The notes: generated from the sequence alone by a model not told the origin. A stretch of DNA of 54,967 nucleotides from Borreliella spielmanii (GCF_014201705.1 NZ_JACHFA010000003.1:1-54967), one strand, 5' to 3'; positions 1-8,854 are shown, counted from the stretch's first letter. Program-made: numbers and translations.

Positions 1-797
1 ACACCAATCAAAAAGATGTGAGATATCAATCCAGTAAAAAGAGATTAAAGTCCAATAAAAAGGGATTAAACTCTAAAATAGAAGCAACCCAAAATCAAGA
101 AGTAACCCAAAATCAAGAAGTAACCCAAAATCAAGAAGTAACCCAAAATCAAGAAGTAACCCAAAATCAAGAAGAAGACCAAAATAAAAGAAAAAACTCA
201 CTGCTTAATGATTTAAGAAATTTAATAGAAAAAGTTAACGAGGATAGAAAAAAATATGAAAAAAAATTAGAAGAAGAGACTTCATCAAACCAATATGGAA
301 TATTGGCTTTCAAAGAATTGTTTTGGCAAGACTCATCAGGTGAATCAGTAACAGCTGATACTAAAAGATCTAAAGATTATAGAAAACAAACTTACGCTAC
401 CTTAAATGATATAAATATTAATGAATTAAAGACCTTTTCAGAAATTGTAGTATTGGCAAAACAAACCCAAACCCTAATTAATAGCGTTAGATCGTTTGGA
501 GCTGCTCTAGACGATATTATTATCTACTTATATCCCAAAAAAAATAATCTAGACAAACTGGAAATTTCAAATTTAGAGAAGCTTAAAAATTTAATTGAAA
601 AATTATTATCTACAAAAGAAAGTGTCTCAGAAATGTTAAAACAACTTTTATTAGATTATAAAAACGATACAAATTCTATACAAACAGATACCGCTAAGCT
701 TGAACTGCGGGTAACCACATTTTCCAATCAAATGTTAGAAAAACAAAAAGAAGCGGAGGATCTAAGAACTGCAATATTTTCAATACAAAATCTTTAA
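1..797 (+). CDS. Left-end lipoprotein-like protein, 5' truncated by the window edge
   Basis: The reading frame is open from base 3, and the first candidate start (GTG at 18) has no ribosome binding site, so the true N-terminus, probably a signal peptide, lies outside the window. After a Lys-rich stretch come five 6-residue repeats (TQNQEV type), then a helical domain containing RKQTYATLNDININELK and ending in a long helix. I think it belongs to the telomere-proximal lipoprotein family of BBG01/BBK01/BBH37/BB0844 (paralogous family 12); this is from memory of the family and of its habit of sitting at plasmid ends. The RKQ-Y-LN block also resembles the RRQFYSSLNY block of the PFam54 proteins at the other end. 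No such gene stands left of BBA01 in B31 as I recall it. Function unknown. Confidence 0.55.
   Translation, partial: TNQKDVRYQSSKKRLKSNKKGLNSKIEATQNQEVTQNQEVTQNQEVTQNQEVTQNQEEDQNKRKNSLLNDLRNLIEKVNEDRKKYEKKLEEETSSNQYGILAFKELFWQDSSGESVTADTKRSKDYRKQTYATLNDININELKTFSEIVVLAKQTQTLINSVRSFGAALDDIIIYLYPKKNNLDKLEISNLEKLKNLIEKLLSTKESVSEMLKQLLLDYKNDTNSIQTDTAKLELRVTTFSNQMLEKQKEAEDLRTAIFSIQNL
87..176 (+). repeat. Five tandem 18-bp repeats (TQNQEV x5)
   Basis: The unit ACCCAAAATCAAGAAGTA is repeated head to tail at 87, 105, 123, 141 and 159; the last copy ends in GAA instead of GTA. The period is a multiple of three, so copy-number change would alter protein length without a frameshift. Confidence 0.95.
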
Positions 798-824
798 GAC
801 ATGTATTGAAATTGTTATATGAGA

Positions 825-851
825 AAGCCTATCTTTTAAAAAGATAGGCTT
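825..851 (+). terminator. Intrinsic terminator of the left-end gene
   Basis: A 13-bp perfect stem, AAGCCTATCTTTT with AAAAGATAGGCTT, closed by a single base, starts 27 nt after the stop codon at 797 and is followed by T-rich sequence. Confidence 0.75.
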
Positions 852-1339
852 AATTTTGAACTAAAGATCAAAAAATTTTTCACCATATTTGCATAACCTT
901 TAAGTGATAACAAGCTTAACAAGCTTGTTAAATTGATTTTTTAGTTTTAAATATGCTTTTTTACGAATATTTATAGAAATTTTTAATTTAGCAAAATCAG
1001 TTAGCAATAGATTAATATAATTATTGGTATATACTTTAAAGGAATTATACTAAAAGGCAATTAATGTAAAAATTAATTACACTTTAATAATTTTAGTTTT
1101 AATAATTGGCGGTCACAAGCAAAAATGAAAATCACACAATAAATTAAAAGGTTGACTATAAAAAGTAAATACCTAAATAAAAAGACTTTACACAAAAAAC
1201 ATTATGTAAAAAGCTTTTAACAGAAAAAATTAAGTTTAAAGCTTATAACTTTTTTTGCTTAAAATAAGCTAATATTAATTTATTATTAAATGAGCTAATA
1301 TTTTACTTGTCAAAACTTATTATTAGGAGATAATAAAAT
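852..1339. other. Intergenic region before the P13 paralogue
   Basis: No gene is visible in about 490 bases. It holds a 16-bp perfect palindrome TTAACAAGCTTGTTAA at 916-931, preceded by a direct copy of AACAAGCTT at 909-917. The 3' part is extremely AT-rich and should contain the promoter of the next gene. Confidence 0.5.
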
Positions 1340-1825
1340 ATGAAAAAAATTTTCACATTAATATTAATTTTTGGTTTAACAATTCAAATCTTTTCCACAC
1401 AAAATAAACAAGATAGAATTGAAAAAGGTATTGAAAGTTTCAATAAATATGAAAAAGAGAAAAAAGATCCAATAGGACCATTCCTTTTGAATTTGTTTTT
1501 GCCTTTTGCAATAGGATCCTTTGTCCAAGGAGATTATATTGGTGGTGGGTCGGTGCTTGGATTTAATTTATTAGGAGCAATCCTTTGGGGAACTGGACTT
1601 ATTTTTAACATTCGTGAGTCACAATTAACCGGATCCATACTAATAGGGGTAGGAGCAAGCATACTTGTAACATCCTACATGACCTCACTTATTATTCCAT
1701 TTACATTTGCAAATAAGCATAATGAAAATCTTAAAAAAAGACTTAGCACCGAGCTTGCGGGTTTTGAGCCCAATTTTGATATTAGAATAAACGGATTCCA
1801 ACTGTCATTTAAAAAAAGTTATTAA
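1340..1825 (+). CDS. P13-family outer-membrane channel protein (BBA01 ortholog)
   Basis: This is a 161-residue protein with a cleavable signal peptide (residues 1 to about 20) and two to three hydrophobic glycine-rich segments, about 47-62, 67-88 and 95-122. That matches the P13 family (PF05628 type; paralogous family 48), small integral outer-membrane proteins. For the B31 member BBA01, channel-forming activity exchangeable with chromosomal P13 has been reported. ATG with AGGAG ten bases upstream sets the start. The C-terminus ends in KKSY; P13 itself is processed at its C-terminus, but I cannot tell whether this paralogue is. It is a single-gene unit followed by its own hairpin. Confidence 0.85.
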   Translation: MKKIFTLILIFGLTIQIFSTQNKQDRIEKGIESFNKYEKEKKDPIGPFLLNLFLPFAIGSFVQGDYIGGGSVLGFNLLGAILWGTGLIFNIRESQLTGSILIGVGASILVTSYMTSLIIPFTFANKHNENLKKRLSTELAGFEPNFDIRINGFQLSFKKSY

Positions 1826-1873
1826 ATAAATGTAAAACAATAATTTTTACGATCTAATATTAAAAATTAATTT

Positions 1874-1915
1874 GCCTAGGAAAAAGGCATCCATACAAAT
1901 GCTTTCTTTCTAGGC
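1874..1915 (+). terminator. Terminator after the P13 paralogue
   Basis: An imperfect 17-bp stem (GCCTAGGAAAAAGGCAT pairing with ATGCTTTCTTTCTAGGC, with G-U pairs) lies about 50 bases after the stop codon. Confidence 0.55.
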
Positions 1916-2138
1916 TTATCAATTAAACTAAAGAATATCCTTAAACCTCTTAAAAAGAATACAAATTCTTGCAATATTAAACCTAATTAAGAAAATATTC
2001 TAAATAGCAAATTGCTACAATATTTTTAACAACTAATAATAATAATTATTAATTAAAATATTCTAAACATTATACTAAAATGATATAATTATTAAATATT
2101 ATTAATAATAATTAAAACTACTTTTTAAGGAGACTATT
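1916..2138. promoter_or_regulatory. Upstream region and likely promoter of BBA03
   Basis: Very AT-rich, no gene. TATAAT at 2084-2089 is a good -10 candidate lying 50 bases before the TTG start; a -35 box is weak (TTCTAA at 2061). AAGGAG stands just upstream of the start codon. Confidence 0.35.
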
Positions 2139-2654
2139 TTGAAAAAAACTATTATTGTATTTACCATATTGGCGTTTCTGTTTAATTGTACAAACAAAAA
2201 TGATGATGCCAAAAATAATGATCTAGATGAAGAATCTCAAAAATTACAATCTAAATCGGATCTAGTTGATGAAGATAGAATTGAACTTAGTAAAACACCA
2301 CCTTTAGAAAAATTAATAAGCAAATTAAATTTAAACGATGATGAAAAAGAAACACTAACATTTTTGACAAACTTATTAAAAGAAAAATTGGTAGATCCAA
2401 ATATTGGCTTAAATTTTAAAAATACTGGTGGGGATGAGAGTAAAATAGAAGAGACTATGCACAAATTTCTATCAGATCTCAAAGAGAATGAAGTAAAAGA
2501 AATGCTTGCAAAAATCAAAGAAAACAAAGATAAAAAAGAAGAAAATTCTGAAGATTTAAATACTTATAAAACCATACTTGCTAGTGGATTCGATGGAATT
2601 TTTAACAAAGCAGATTCCAAATCTACATTTAATAATCTTAAAGACGCCGTATAA
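2139..2654 (+). CDS. Surface lipoprotein, BBA03 ortholog
   Basis: This 171-residue lipoprotein has a signal peptide ending in FLFNC (Cys17), an acidic linker, then a helical core with LNLNDDEKETLTFL and VKEMLAKIKENK. That core resembles the Mlp lipoprotein pattern and also the BBA07 protein encoded at 5.3-5.8 kb. Translation starts at TTG preceded by AAGGAG. In B31, BBA03 is an outer-surface lipoprotein reported to help during tick infection or transmission. It is transcribed alone and shares a bidirectional terminator with the convergent BBA04 gene. The molecular partner is unknown. Confidence 0.8.
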   Translation: MKKTIIVFTILAFLFNCTNKNDDAKNNDLDEESQKLQSKSDLVDEDRIELSKTPPLEKLISKLNLNDDEKETLTFLTNLLKEKLVDPNIGLNFKNTGGDESKIEETMHKFLSDLKENEVKEMLAKIKENKDKKEENSEDLNTYKTILASGFDGIFNKADSKSTFNNLKDAV

Positions 2655-2688
2655 TACAAAACGATTCTAAAATTTAAAATTAACAAAA

Positions 2689-2718
2689 AAAAGCTAGCGG
2701 TTAAAACCGCTAGCTTTT
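2689..2718. terminator. Bidirectional terminator between BBA03 and BBA04
   Basis: A perfect 14-bp stem (AAAAGCTAGCGGTT with AACCGCTAGCTTTT, 2-nt loop) sits between two convergent genes and offers a T-run on both strands. Short direct repeats of TAATTTAACTTTT follow at about 2730-2762. Confidence 0.85.
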
Positions 2719-2763
2719 AAAATAATTTTTTAATTTAACTTTTTAATTTAACTTTTTAATTTT

Positions 2764-3609
2764 TTAATTAATCAGCGACTTAAATGCCAAACTTGCACGT
2801 CTTATATTAGGATATTTTTCAATTATTTTTTTCATAGCAACATTAAAAAGCTGAGAATCAAGTGTAATTCTATAAGCTTTTTCATTTTGTGGATGTTTCT
2901 TAAATTTAATGGTAATTTCAGCGACCATATCGCTCCAAATTCCATTACTACAAAGAGCTGTAAAAGCCTCAACCACTTTCTTAGAATCATTAGAGCCAAA
3001 AGGATACGCGGTTACAAGCCCAGATTCAACTGATTTTTCAGACATTGGAATTCCGCCCAAAAATCCGCCCTTATTGTCATTAAAGTTTATATTGCTTCCC
3101 TTGCTTATCAATTTAAATCCAGAAACGGAATACAAAGGATCACTTTCACTAGTAGTCTCAAAAATTATTAAAGGCATAGCATAAGAAATGTAGCTTCCAT
3201 CAATAGGAGAAACAAGATAAGAATACTTAATACCGTTAAGCTCTTTAATACAATTTCCACGCTCATCACACAAATCTCTGGCTTTAATTTTCATCCAGCG
3301 AATATAAATTGGCCAAACAAACAAAGTGACTGATTTTGTTCCTTCCAAAAACTCTATTTGGTTATAATTAATAAATTTATTTTTATTCTCAAGCGCTTTT
3401 AAAGGCTCATAATTTTGAAAACTAGAAGACCTTGACCCAGAATCATCTAACAATGACCTAAAATTCGCCGAACCTAAAGTCCTTTTTTCTTGACTTAGCC
3501 CATCTGATCCATTTTTTTCAAAATCGCTACCTTCTTTTTGTATTTTTGAATTATTATCTAAAGAACAACTAAGAATTAAAACTGCAACAGATACAATGAC
3601 TATTTTCAA
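2764..3609 (-). CDS. Surface lipoprotein S2 antigen (BBA04 ortholog)
   Basis: This 281-residue lipoprotein has signal peptide MKIVIVSVAVLILSC (Cys15), a polar Ser/Gly-rich tether to about residue 70, then a compact domain containing two cysteines near the sequence DLCDERGNC. The start is TTG with a strong GGGGGAG a few bases upstream. In B31 the orthologous product is called S2 antigen and lies next to S1 antigen, as here. The function is unknown; surface exposure is expected from the lipobox and tether. The spacing to BBA05 (98 bases) allows either co-transcription or separate promoters. Confidence 0.8.
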   Translation of the reverse strand: MKIVIVSVAVLILSCSLDNNSKIQKEGSDFEKNGSDGLSQEKRTLGSANFRSLLDDSGSRSSSFQNYEPLKALENKNKFINYNQIEFLEGTKSVTLFVWPIYIRWMKIKARDLCDERGNCIKELNGIKYSYLVSPIDGSYISYAMPLIIFETTSESDPLYSVSGFKLISKGSNINFNDNKGGFLGGIPMSEKSVESGLVTAYPFGSNDSKKVVEAFTALCSNGIWSDMVAEITIKFKKHPQNEKAYRITLDSQLFNVAMKKIIEKYPNIRRASLAFKSLIN

Positions 3610-3707
3610 AACTCCCCCCTAAAACTTTTTTATAATATTTAAAATTTTTAAATTATATTATTAGAAGCAAATGTAGAGCAATTAACAAAAAAATCAAAAT
3701 AAAAAAT

Positions 3708-4877
3708 TTAACGCCTGCTAATCTCTTTTATCAAACCGTTTAAAATGCGATTTATATAATCATAAAGTTTTTTATTTTTGCCAATATTTTTATAATAAAG
3801 TTTAAAAATTTCTAAAAGAGTATTTTTGGCTTTAAGAATCAATACTCTTTTATTTTTATTCTCAACAGACCCTAATGCCTGTTTGAAAGATTTGTTTGAT
3901 TTTTCCATTTCTTTTAAAAACCCATTAACATCATAATTTAGTGTTATTTCCTCTAACTTTCTCAATATTAACCTAGAATATTCCTTTCCAAGTCTTTTAA
4001 ACAAGTCATCAAGATTCTCAGGATCTAATTCTCCGTCTAATAAAACCCTGCAAAATTGCAATGTATTGTCTTCTTCGTCTGTTAAATTACGTTTCCAATT
4101 TAAATGCCAATCAAGCTCTGACTTTGTAGTAAGCGCAAAATGTTTTAATTCAAGAAGCTCTTTGCTAACACTACTAATTTGTTGATCGATTGTTTTTTCA
4201 AGAGCAACAAGAATATCTGCGTTTGAACCATTAGCATTAATTTTGGTTAAATAAAATTGCTGACACAAATTCATATCTAAGAGAGAAATTTCATCTTCTC
4301 TATCACTTTTATCGGAATAGTTTTCAATCAATCTCACCAAAATACTTATTTTAGAAGACAAATCCCCCCATCGCTTTTTACCTATATCAATCAAAAATTG
4401 ATTAACATCTTTTTCGCTGTACCTATACTTTACCAACACTTCATCATTGTTTAAAAGCCAGCCACCAAGAGCATATCTATTCTCATCGTTTTGCAAAGAT
4501 TTCTTGAAAAACTCAAAATTTTTGTCTTCTTCCAAGTTTAAATGGGGAATCAAAATATCATCATGAGAATTTTTCAGCAAAGCTTTACTATATCTTGACT
4601 TACCAATACTGCGCTTTGAAGAAGCTTTTTGCAAATTTTGCAAAGACTTAGAATTATCTAAATTATTACTAGCCTGATCTAAGGCTTGCGGCATTAAATT
4701 TTTAGAATTTCTTAAAGTTTGTAAATCCTTTTTAGGATCTAAAGATTTTTTTTTATTGATGATTAAATTTTGTTTATTCTTAGAAGTGGAGGTTTTTAAA
4801 TCTTCTTCTAAAGATTTGCCATTGCAATTAATAAACAGTAGAAAACCAATAATAAATGCAATTCCTATTTTATTCAT
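3708..4877 (-). CDS. Surface lipoprotein S1 antigen (BBA05 ortholog)
   Basis: This 389-residue lipoprotein has a lipobox ending at Cys18 (FLLFINC), a long Lys/Ser/Asn-rich disordered tether (to about residue 105), then a mostly helical domain with several Trp-containing helices and a very basic C-terminus. It corresponds by position and size to the S1 antigen of B31, which is recognised by host antibodies and up-regulated in feeding ticks as I recall. The start is ATG with GAGGA upstream. Biochemical role unknown. It probably heads a BBA05-BBA04 transcript. Confidence 0.8.
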   Translation of the reverse strand: MNKIGIAFIIGFLLFINCNGKSLEEDLKTSTSKNKQNLIINKKKSLDPKKDLQTLRNSKNLMPQALDQASNNLDNSKSLQNLQKASSKRSIGKSRYSKALLKNSHDDILIPHLNLEEDKNFEFFKKSLQNDENRYALGGWLLNNDEVLVKYRYSEKDVNQFLIDIGKKRWGDLSSKISILVRLIENYSDKSDREDEISLLDMNLCQQFYLTKINANGSNADILVALEKTIDQQISSVSKELLELKHFALTTKSELDWHLNWKRNLTDEEDNTLQFCRVLLDGELDPENLDDLFKRLGKEYSRLILRKLEEITLNYDVNGFLKEMEKSNKSFKQALGSVENKNKRVLILKAKNTLLEIFKLYYKNIGKNKKLYDYINRILNGLIKEISRR

Positions 4878-5291
4878 AAATTAAATTTCCTCTATTTAAT
4901 TATAGGTTTAAATAAAAATATAGCTCACTTTACATACACTAAATGTATAAACTATTTTAATTCTTACAATACAAGCAATTATGCTTACAATTATTTTCAA
5001 TAAATAATTTTTAAAATAAAAAAACGAATTAAAATAGCATTAGTAAAGCATTAAGCTTAAATTATTCTAATAATACCTTTTAAAACAAATTGGTATTAAT
5101 AATACCCATTATTTTAATAAGTTAAAAACATCAAAAGTAAATCAAAAAAATATTAATATACCAACCAAATCTTGAGATTTTGGATTTTCAAATCCAGATA
5201 TATTAAAAACATAATAAGCAAAAACAAACATAAAGAGAAAATTTAACTCTCCTTGGAGAGTTAAATAAAACAATTAATCAAAATAAAAAAG
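4878..5291. other. Intergenic region between BBA05 and BBA07
   Basis: No gene is seen. It contains the BBA05 promoter region, a palindrome-like ATACACTAAATGTAT at 4934-4948 (compare 14878-14892 and 40673-40687), a small hairpin GGATTT-TC-AAATCC near 5182-5195, and the BBA07 terminator at 5241-5266. Confidence 0.5.
5241..5266 (-). terminator. Terminator of BBA07
   Basis: A perfect 12-bp stem ATTTAACTCTCC with GGAGAGTTAAAT around a TT loop, about 25 bases beyond the stop codon of the minus-strand gene. Confidence 0.75.
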
Positions 5292-5762
5292 TTAAAACGA
5301 AGTAGATGCATCATAGTTTCTAACAAGATTACAAGCCTCTTCGATGCTCTTGGTAGTCGTAAAAGATTGTCGCAAATTATCTATGTAGGTTTTTTCAACC
5401 TGTAACAACTGCTGTTTAGAATTGGCAACGTTTACATCATTTGAGCGCTCAAGAGCTATTTTAGCGTTTCTTTTGGCCTGTAAACACTTAACAACAGTAG
5501 CAAGCATTTCTTTCACCTTATCTTCGTTTAAACTAAAAATTTGATTAAACTTATCTGGATTGCTATCAAGAACCACTTGCTCAAGAAAAAACAAAGCTTC
5601 TTTTTGGTCATCATTTAAAGAGTCTACAAAAGACATTTTAAGCTCTCCATTTGCTGCACTAGAAGAATTTAAACGCTTTGAAGACCTTCTCTTAAGATCA
5701 GAATAATTAAATTCCTTACAAGAAAAGAATAATAAAATAACAAATAATAAAATATTTTTCAT
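5292..5762 (-). CDS. Lipoprotein, BBA07 (ChpAI) ortholog
   Basis: I place the start at the ATG preceded by GGGAG five bases upstream, giving a 156-residue protein; a longer upstream frame lacks a binding site. The signal peptide MKNILLFVILLFFSC ends at Cys15. The core has LNDDQKEALFFLEQVV and DKVKEMLATVVKC, an Mlp-like helical pattern shared with BBA03. B31 annotation calls BBA07 a ChpAI protein, but nothing here resembles a toxin-antitoxin protein; a small surface lipoprotein is the sequence-based description. A single-gene unit with its own terminator. Confidence 0.75.
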   Translation of the reverse strand: MKNILLFVILLFFSCKEFNYSDLKRRSSKRLNSSSAANGELKMSFVDSLNDDQKEALFFLEQVVLDSNPDKFNQIFSLNEDKVKEMLATVVKCLQAKRNAKIALERSNDVNVANSKQQLLQVEKTYIDNLRQSFTTTKSIEEACNLVRNYDASTSF

Positions 5763-5932
5763 ACAGTCTCCCACACTGTGATTACACAAATATTTAAATT
5801 TAAAAATTAAATAAACATTTTTAAAAAAAAATATAAATTATAATATATCTCAAGATTTAAAATAATAAACATTTTGTAAAACTTTATAGTAATATCGAAT
5901 AAAATATGTTAGAATGATTTTGGTAGTTAAAA

Positions 5933-6268
5933 ATGGAAATTAAAATTGACGAAAAATTTAATATAGTATTTAACAATGATTTTAAATTAATAGAAAACGT
6001 TGAAGAGCAAAAACAGCGTTTATTTTTTTATCTTAAAACACCAAAAGGCAGTTTAAAAGAAAATCCAAATTACGGGTTTGACTACAACTTTTACTTTAAG
6101 CTTTGCAAAGCTAATAAACTAGAATCTATTAAAAATTTTTTTTTAAACCTTTCAAAAGAGCTTAAAATAGATCTTATTAATGTAAAACCAAGTATTAAAA
6201 ACAAAACACTAACAATAAAATTTTTCTTTCTGGGAAAAGACACTTTAAAAATGGATTTTAAAATATGA
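5933..6268 (+). CDS. Phage baseplate wedge protein, gp25/GpW-like (BBA08)
   Basis: This 111-residue protein contains GSLKENPNYGFDY at about residues 42-54, which matches the G-x-x-x-x-x-PxYGxDY signature of gp25-type (lysozyme-like fold) baseplate proteins of contractile-tailed phages. It opens the first late-gene block of a cp32-like prophage and overlaps the next gene by four bases (ATGA), indicating translational coupling. Assignment is from motif and gene order; residue-level catalysis is not expected in this family. Confidence 0.7.
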   Translation: MEIKIDEKFNIVFNNDFKLIENVEEQKQRLFFYLKTPKGSLKENPNYGFDYNFYFKLCKANKLESIKNFFLNLSKELKIDLINVKPSIKNKTLTIKFFFLGKDTLKMDFKI

Positions 6269-7137
6269 GTATTATTTTTGATAAAAACTTAGGAATATTA
6301 GAAAAAACAATAGAAGAAATTCAAAGTGAAAAAAAACATATTCTAAAAACAAAATACGGCATAAATATTAAAGACAATTCAATTTACGACATAATAAACT
6401 TTCCAAGCTCAAGTATTGATAAACAAATATCAGAAATCTTAAAAGAGCTTTTTTCCAAAATAAAAGAAAATGGAAGCTATTTTAATGCGCTCAAAGAAGA
6501 CTTAAGCACACCTAAAAGCTCAACCTATGAAGCAATAAGAAAGGCTTTGTTAAGCATTAACTCGGTTAAGCATATAAATATTTTAAGTGGGCCTGGAACA
6601 ATTAATCTCTACTTAATACTAGAAGATGATTGTTTTAAGGATAAAGAAAAAAAACAAATTAAAATTGAGACTAAACAAAACATTTGGCAGGCAATATACT
6701 ATACAGCACCAAGTGGAACTGTTTTTAAAGGCGATATTGAAATTGAGTTTTTAAACAAACACAATCAAAAAAAAACATATAAATTCAGCTTGGGTGAGAA
6801 AAAATATGCATATCTTAAAGCAATCTACAAAACAGAAACAAAAGACGCAATCTACAAAGAAATAGATACTCAAATTAGAGACATCTACAACAAAATATTA
6901 ACTAAAAAATACGCTGAAATGGGAACATCTCTTAGATATCAAGACTTTCTTGCACCAGTTAGCATTATCAGGGGAATAAAAGAACTAAGAATTGGAACTT
7001 GTATTAAAAATGATGACACAAAAAAAATCTCAGAACTTAGCGAGGGTGATTTTACATTCAACAAAGACGAAAACATTAAAGAGAATGAAATTATTATTTT
7101 TGATACAAACAAAAGGCTGCTTATTAACAGAGAGTAA
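6265..7137 (+). CDS. Phage baseplate J-like protein, DUF276 family (BBA09)
   Basis: A 290-residue protein whose beginning (FDKNLGILEKTIEEIQ, KTKYGIN) and middle (WQAIYYTAPSGTVFKGDIEIE) match the DUF276 proteins of Borrelia cp32 plasmids. Its place after a gp25-like gene and before a tail-fibre gene is that of gpJ, the wedge component that links baseplate and fibre in myophages. No signal peptide. Starts inside the stop codon of the previous gene (ATGA). The gpJ role is inferred from synteny. Confidence 0.7.
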   Translation: MSIIFDKNLGILEKTIEEIQSEKKHILKTKYGINIKDNSIYDIINFPSSSIDKQISEILKELFSKIKENGSYFNALKEDLSTPKSSTYEAIRKALLSINSVKHINILSGPGTINLYLILEDDCFKDKEKKQIKIETKQNIWQAIYYTAPSGTVFKGDIEIEFLNKHNQKKTYKFSLGEKKYAYLKAIYKTETKDAIYKEIDTQIRDIYNKILTKKYAEMGTSLRYQDFLAPVSIIRGIKELRIGTCIKNDDTKKISELSEGDFTFNKDENIKENEIIIFDTNKRLLINRE

Positions 7138-7139
7138 AA

Positions 7140-7766
7140 ATGAATAAAGAGATACCGAAATTTTTAGAAAATACCCAAATTGAAAAATTTATTTACAATG
7201 AGCTTGATTACAAAAAAGAGATATTAAGGGAACTAAAAGAACTGCTTGAAAACTTTAAAACAACCAATGTTAAAAACAGCATTAACTCTAAATATATTGC
7301 ATTACTAATGCTTTCAATATTTAACGCATTACACTTTAAAAAAGAGTTAGATAAAAATCTTGTTAATTCTTTAGACGCTATTATTTTTGCAATTAAATCT
7401 ATTGGTACTGACGAGAGCTTTATTGTGCTTTTTAAAGCCTTTTTACACGCAAATGTAGAAGTCAACTCAAACCAAGAAGCTCCCGGCGAAATAATAATAA
7501 AATTGCTTGGGAACATTAAATCGCCTATTGAATTTAATATTGCAGCAAAAAATCAAAACAAGCTAAAAAAAATAACTGTAAAACACGCTGGATTTAAAAA
7601 AGCTCTAGTTTCTAGCTATATGCCCAAAGATTACAAAAATTCAGTATATGAGTTTATTAAAATATTAATTCCTATAGGAAGGGTAGTAAAAATTATAGAC
7701 AAAGAACAAATAGAAATAAAAAGTACAAGAACAAAACAATTTTACAAAGCAGATCATTTTTTTTGA
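7140..7766 (+). CDS. Phage tail protein I-like, DUF735 family (BBA10)
   Basis: A 208-residue protein beginning MNKEIPKFLENTQIEKFIYN, as in the DUF735 proteins of cp32. It occupies the position of gpI, which follows gpJ in P2-like tails and connects baseplate to fibre. It starts two bases after the BBA09 stop, so it is translationally coupled. The C-terminal part is basic. Function by synteny only. Confidence 0.65.
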   Translation: MNKEIPKFLENTQIEKFIYNELDYKKEILRELKELLENFKTTNVKNSINSKYIALLMLSIFNALHFKKELDKNLVNSLDAIIFAIKSIGTDESFIVLFKAFLHANVEVNSNQEAPGEIIIKLLGNIKSPIEFNIAAKNQNKLKKITVKHAGFKKALVSSYMPKDYKNSVYEFIKILIPIGRVVKIIDKEQIEIKSTRTKQFYKADHFF

Positions 7767-7819
7767 TCTACTAAAATGTAAATAACAATTTAAAACTAAA
7801 AAATTTAAAAGGGGAATTT

Positions 7820-8854
7820 ATGAATACTAACGAACCGCAAGAGAGTGTACAAATAAAGGATTTAAACAGAAAAACAAAAGTTAATCAAAGCGATCTTATT
7901 CCTATTGATGACGTAGTAGAAGATACTTGTGCAATCACATATAAACATCTCTTAGAACAAATACAAAACGACACATTTTACAACAATGAATTTCTCTGCT
8001 TTAAAAGGGCAATAAAAGATGTAATTAGCAAAGAACTTTTAGAAAACAAAGAATATCTAAAAAACATTTACATTAAAGTAATCTCTACACTCTTAGGACT
8101 AAGTGAGCCACCTGAAAACATAGATTTTGACACTGTTTTTAAAAAAGTTAAATCTGAATTTATTTCAAGCTTAAAACACACAAACACAAAATCAACTTCG
8201 AATAAAATTTCAATTTACAACTCAACCACAAAAGACCTTGAACTTATTCAATTTGAAATTTTTGTTGAAAGCTTAAAAGAAGTTCTTGCAGAAAAATCTG
8301 AAATCAATCAACTCAAAAATAACTTAATTAATTATTTACAAATAGCCGATTTCACAAATCAATTCCAAAACTCTTTTAAATTAATACCTAAAAAAACTTT
8401 TGATACAAAAAATGAACAACTTGTAAGCTGTTATCAAAACGGGATTCCACAAATTGTAGACACTCCTATTTGGTGGCAAGGCAAACCATATAGCTTTGGG
8501 GGACTACAAACAATAATTGATGACACTTCAATATTAGAATTTCAATATAAGAATAAATACACAACCATTATACTTAAAAATAAAAGCAGCGCATCAATTA
8601 TAATAAACGAATCATACAAAGGAAGTTACATTTACTTACAAATTGATGTAGAAATCAGGCATTCAAGCTTGGCAGAAGATCACAACAAACAATTTTACCT
8701 TCAATTTGAAAAAAGCTCTAATAAAATACTAATAGCTTCATTTGCTTTGCAAAACATGACTACACTTAAAATGCCAATTTACAATGGGTGGTACTACGTT
8801 GGAGTAGGCAACCTAAACAAAGGCCAAGAAATACCAACACTAAACAAAGTATAA
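7820..8854 (+). CDS. Phage tail-fibre-like protein, DUF685 family (BBA11)
   Basis: This 344-residue protein starts with an IKDLNRKTKVNQSDLIPIDD segment, typical of the N-terminal attachment domain of phage tail fibres, and ends with a beta-rich domain including WWQGKPYSFGG at about 215-225. The DUF685 proteins of cp32 have the same plan. It would be the receptor-binding end of the particle, exposed to variation. It has a clear GGGGAA binding site and is preceded by a 53-base gap, so it may carry extra regulation. Confidence 0.7.
   Translation: MNTNEPQESVQIKDLNRKTKVNQSDLIPIDDVVEDTCAITYKHLLEQIQNDTFYNNEFLCFKRAIKDVISKELLENKEYLKNIYIKVISTLLGLSEPPENIDFDTVFKKVKSEFISSLKHTNTKSTSNKISIYNSTTKDLELIQFEIFVESLKEVLAEKSEINQLKNNLINYLQIADFTNQFQNSFKLIPKKTFDTKNEQLVSCYQNGIPQIVDTPIWWQGKPYSFGGLQTIIDDTSILEFQYKNKYTTIILKNKSSASIIINESYKGSYIYLQIDVEIRHSSLAEDHNKQFYLQFEKSSNKILIASFALQNMTTLKMPIYNGWYYVGVGNLNKGQEIPTLNKV

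Noticed and set aside
87..176. 18-bp tandem repeats considered as a CRISPR array
   Set aside because: Repeats touch each other without spacers and code for an in-frame hexapeptide; no cas gene is present. No CRISPR array is seen anywhere in the window.
5292..5762. ChpAI (toxin-antitoxin) function for the BBA07 ortholog
   Set aside because: The name comes from old annotation; the sequence is a lipoprotein with an Mlp-like core and no antitoxin or toxin fold signature.
5763..5789. Nine-residue extension of BBA07
   Set aside because: The GGGAG site and the lipoprotein signal both support the internal ATG.
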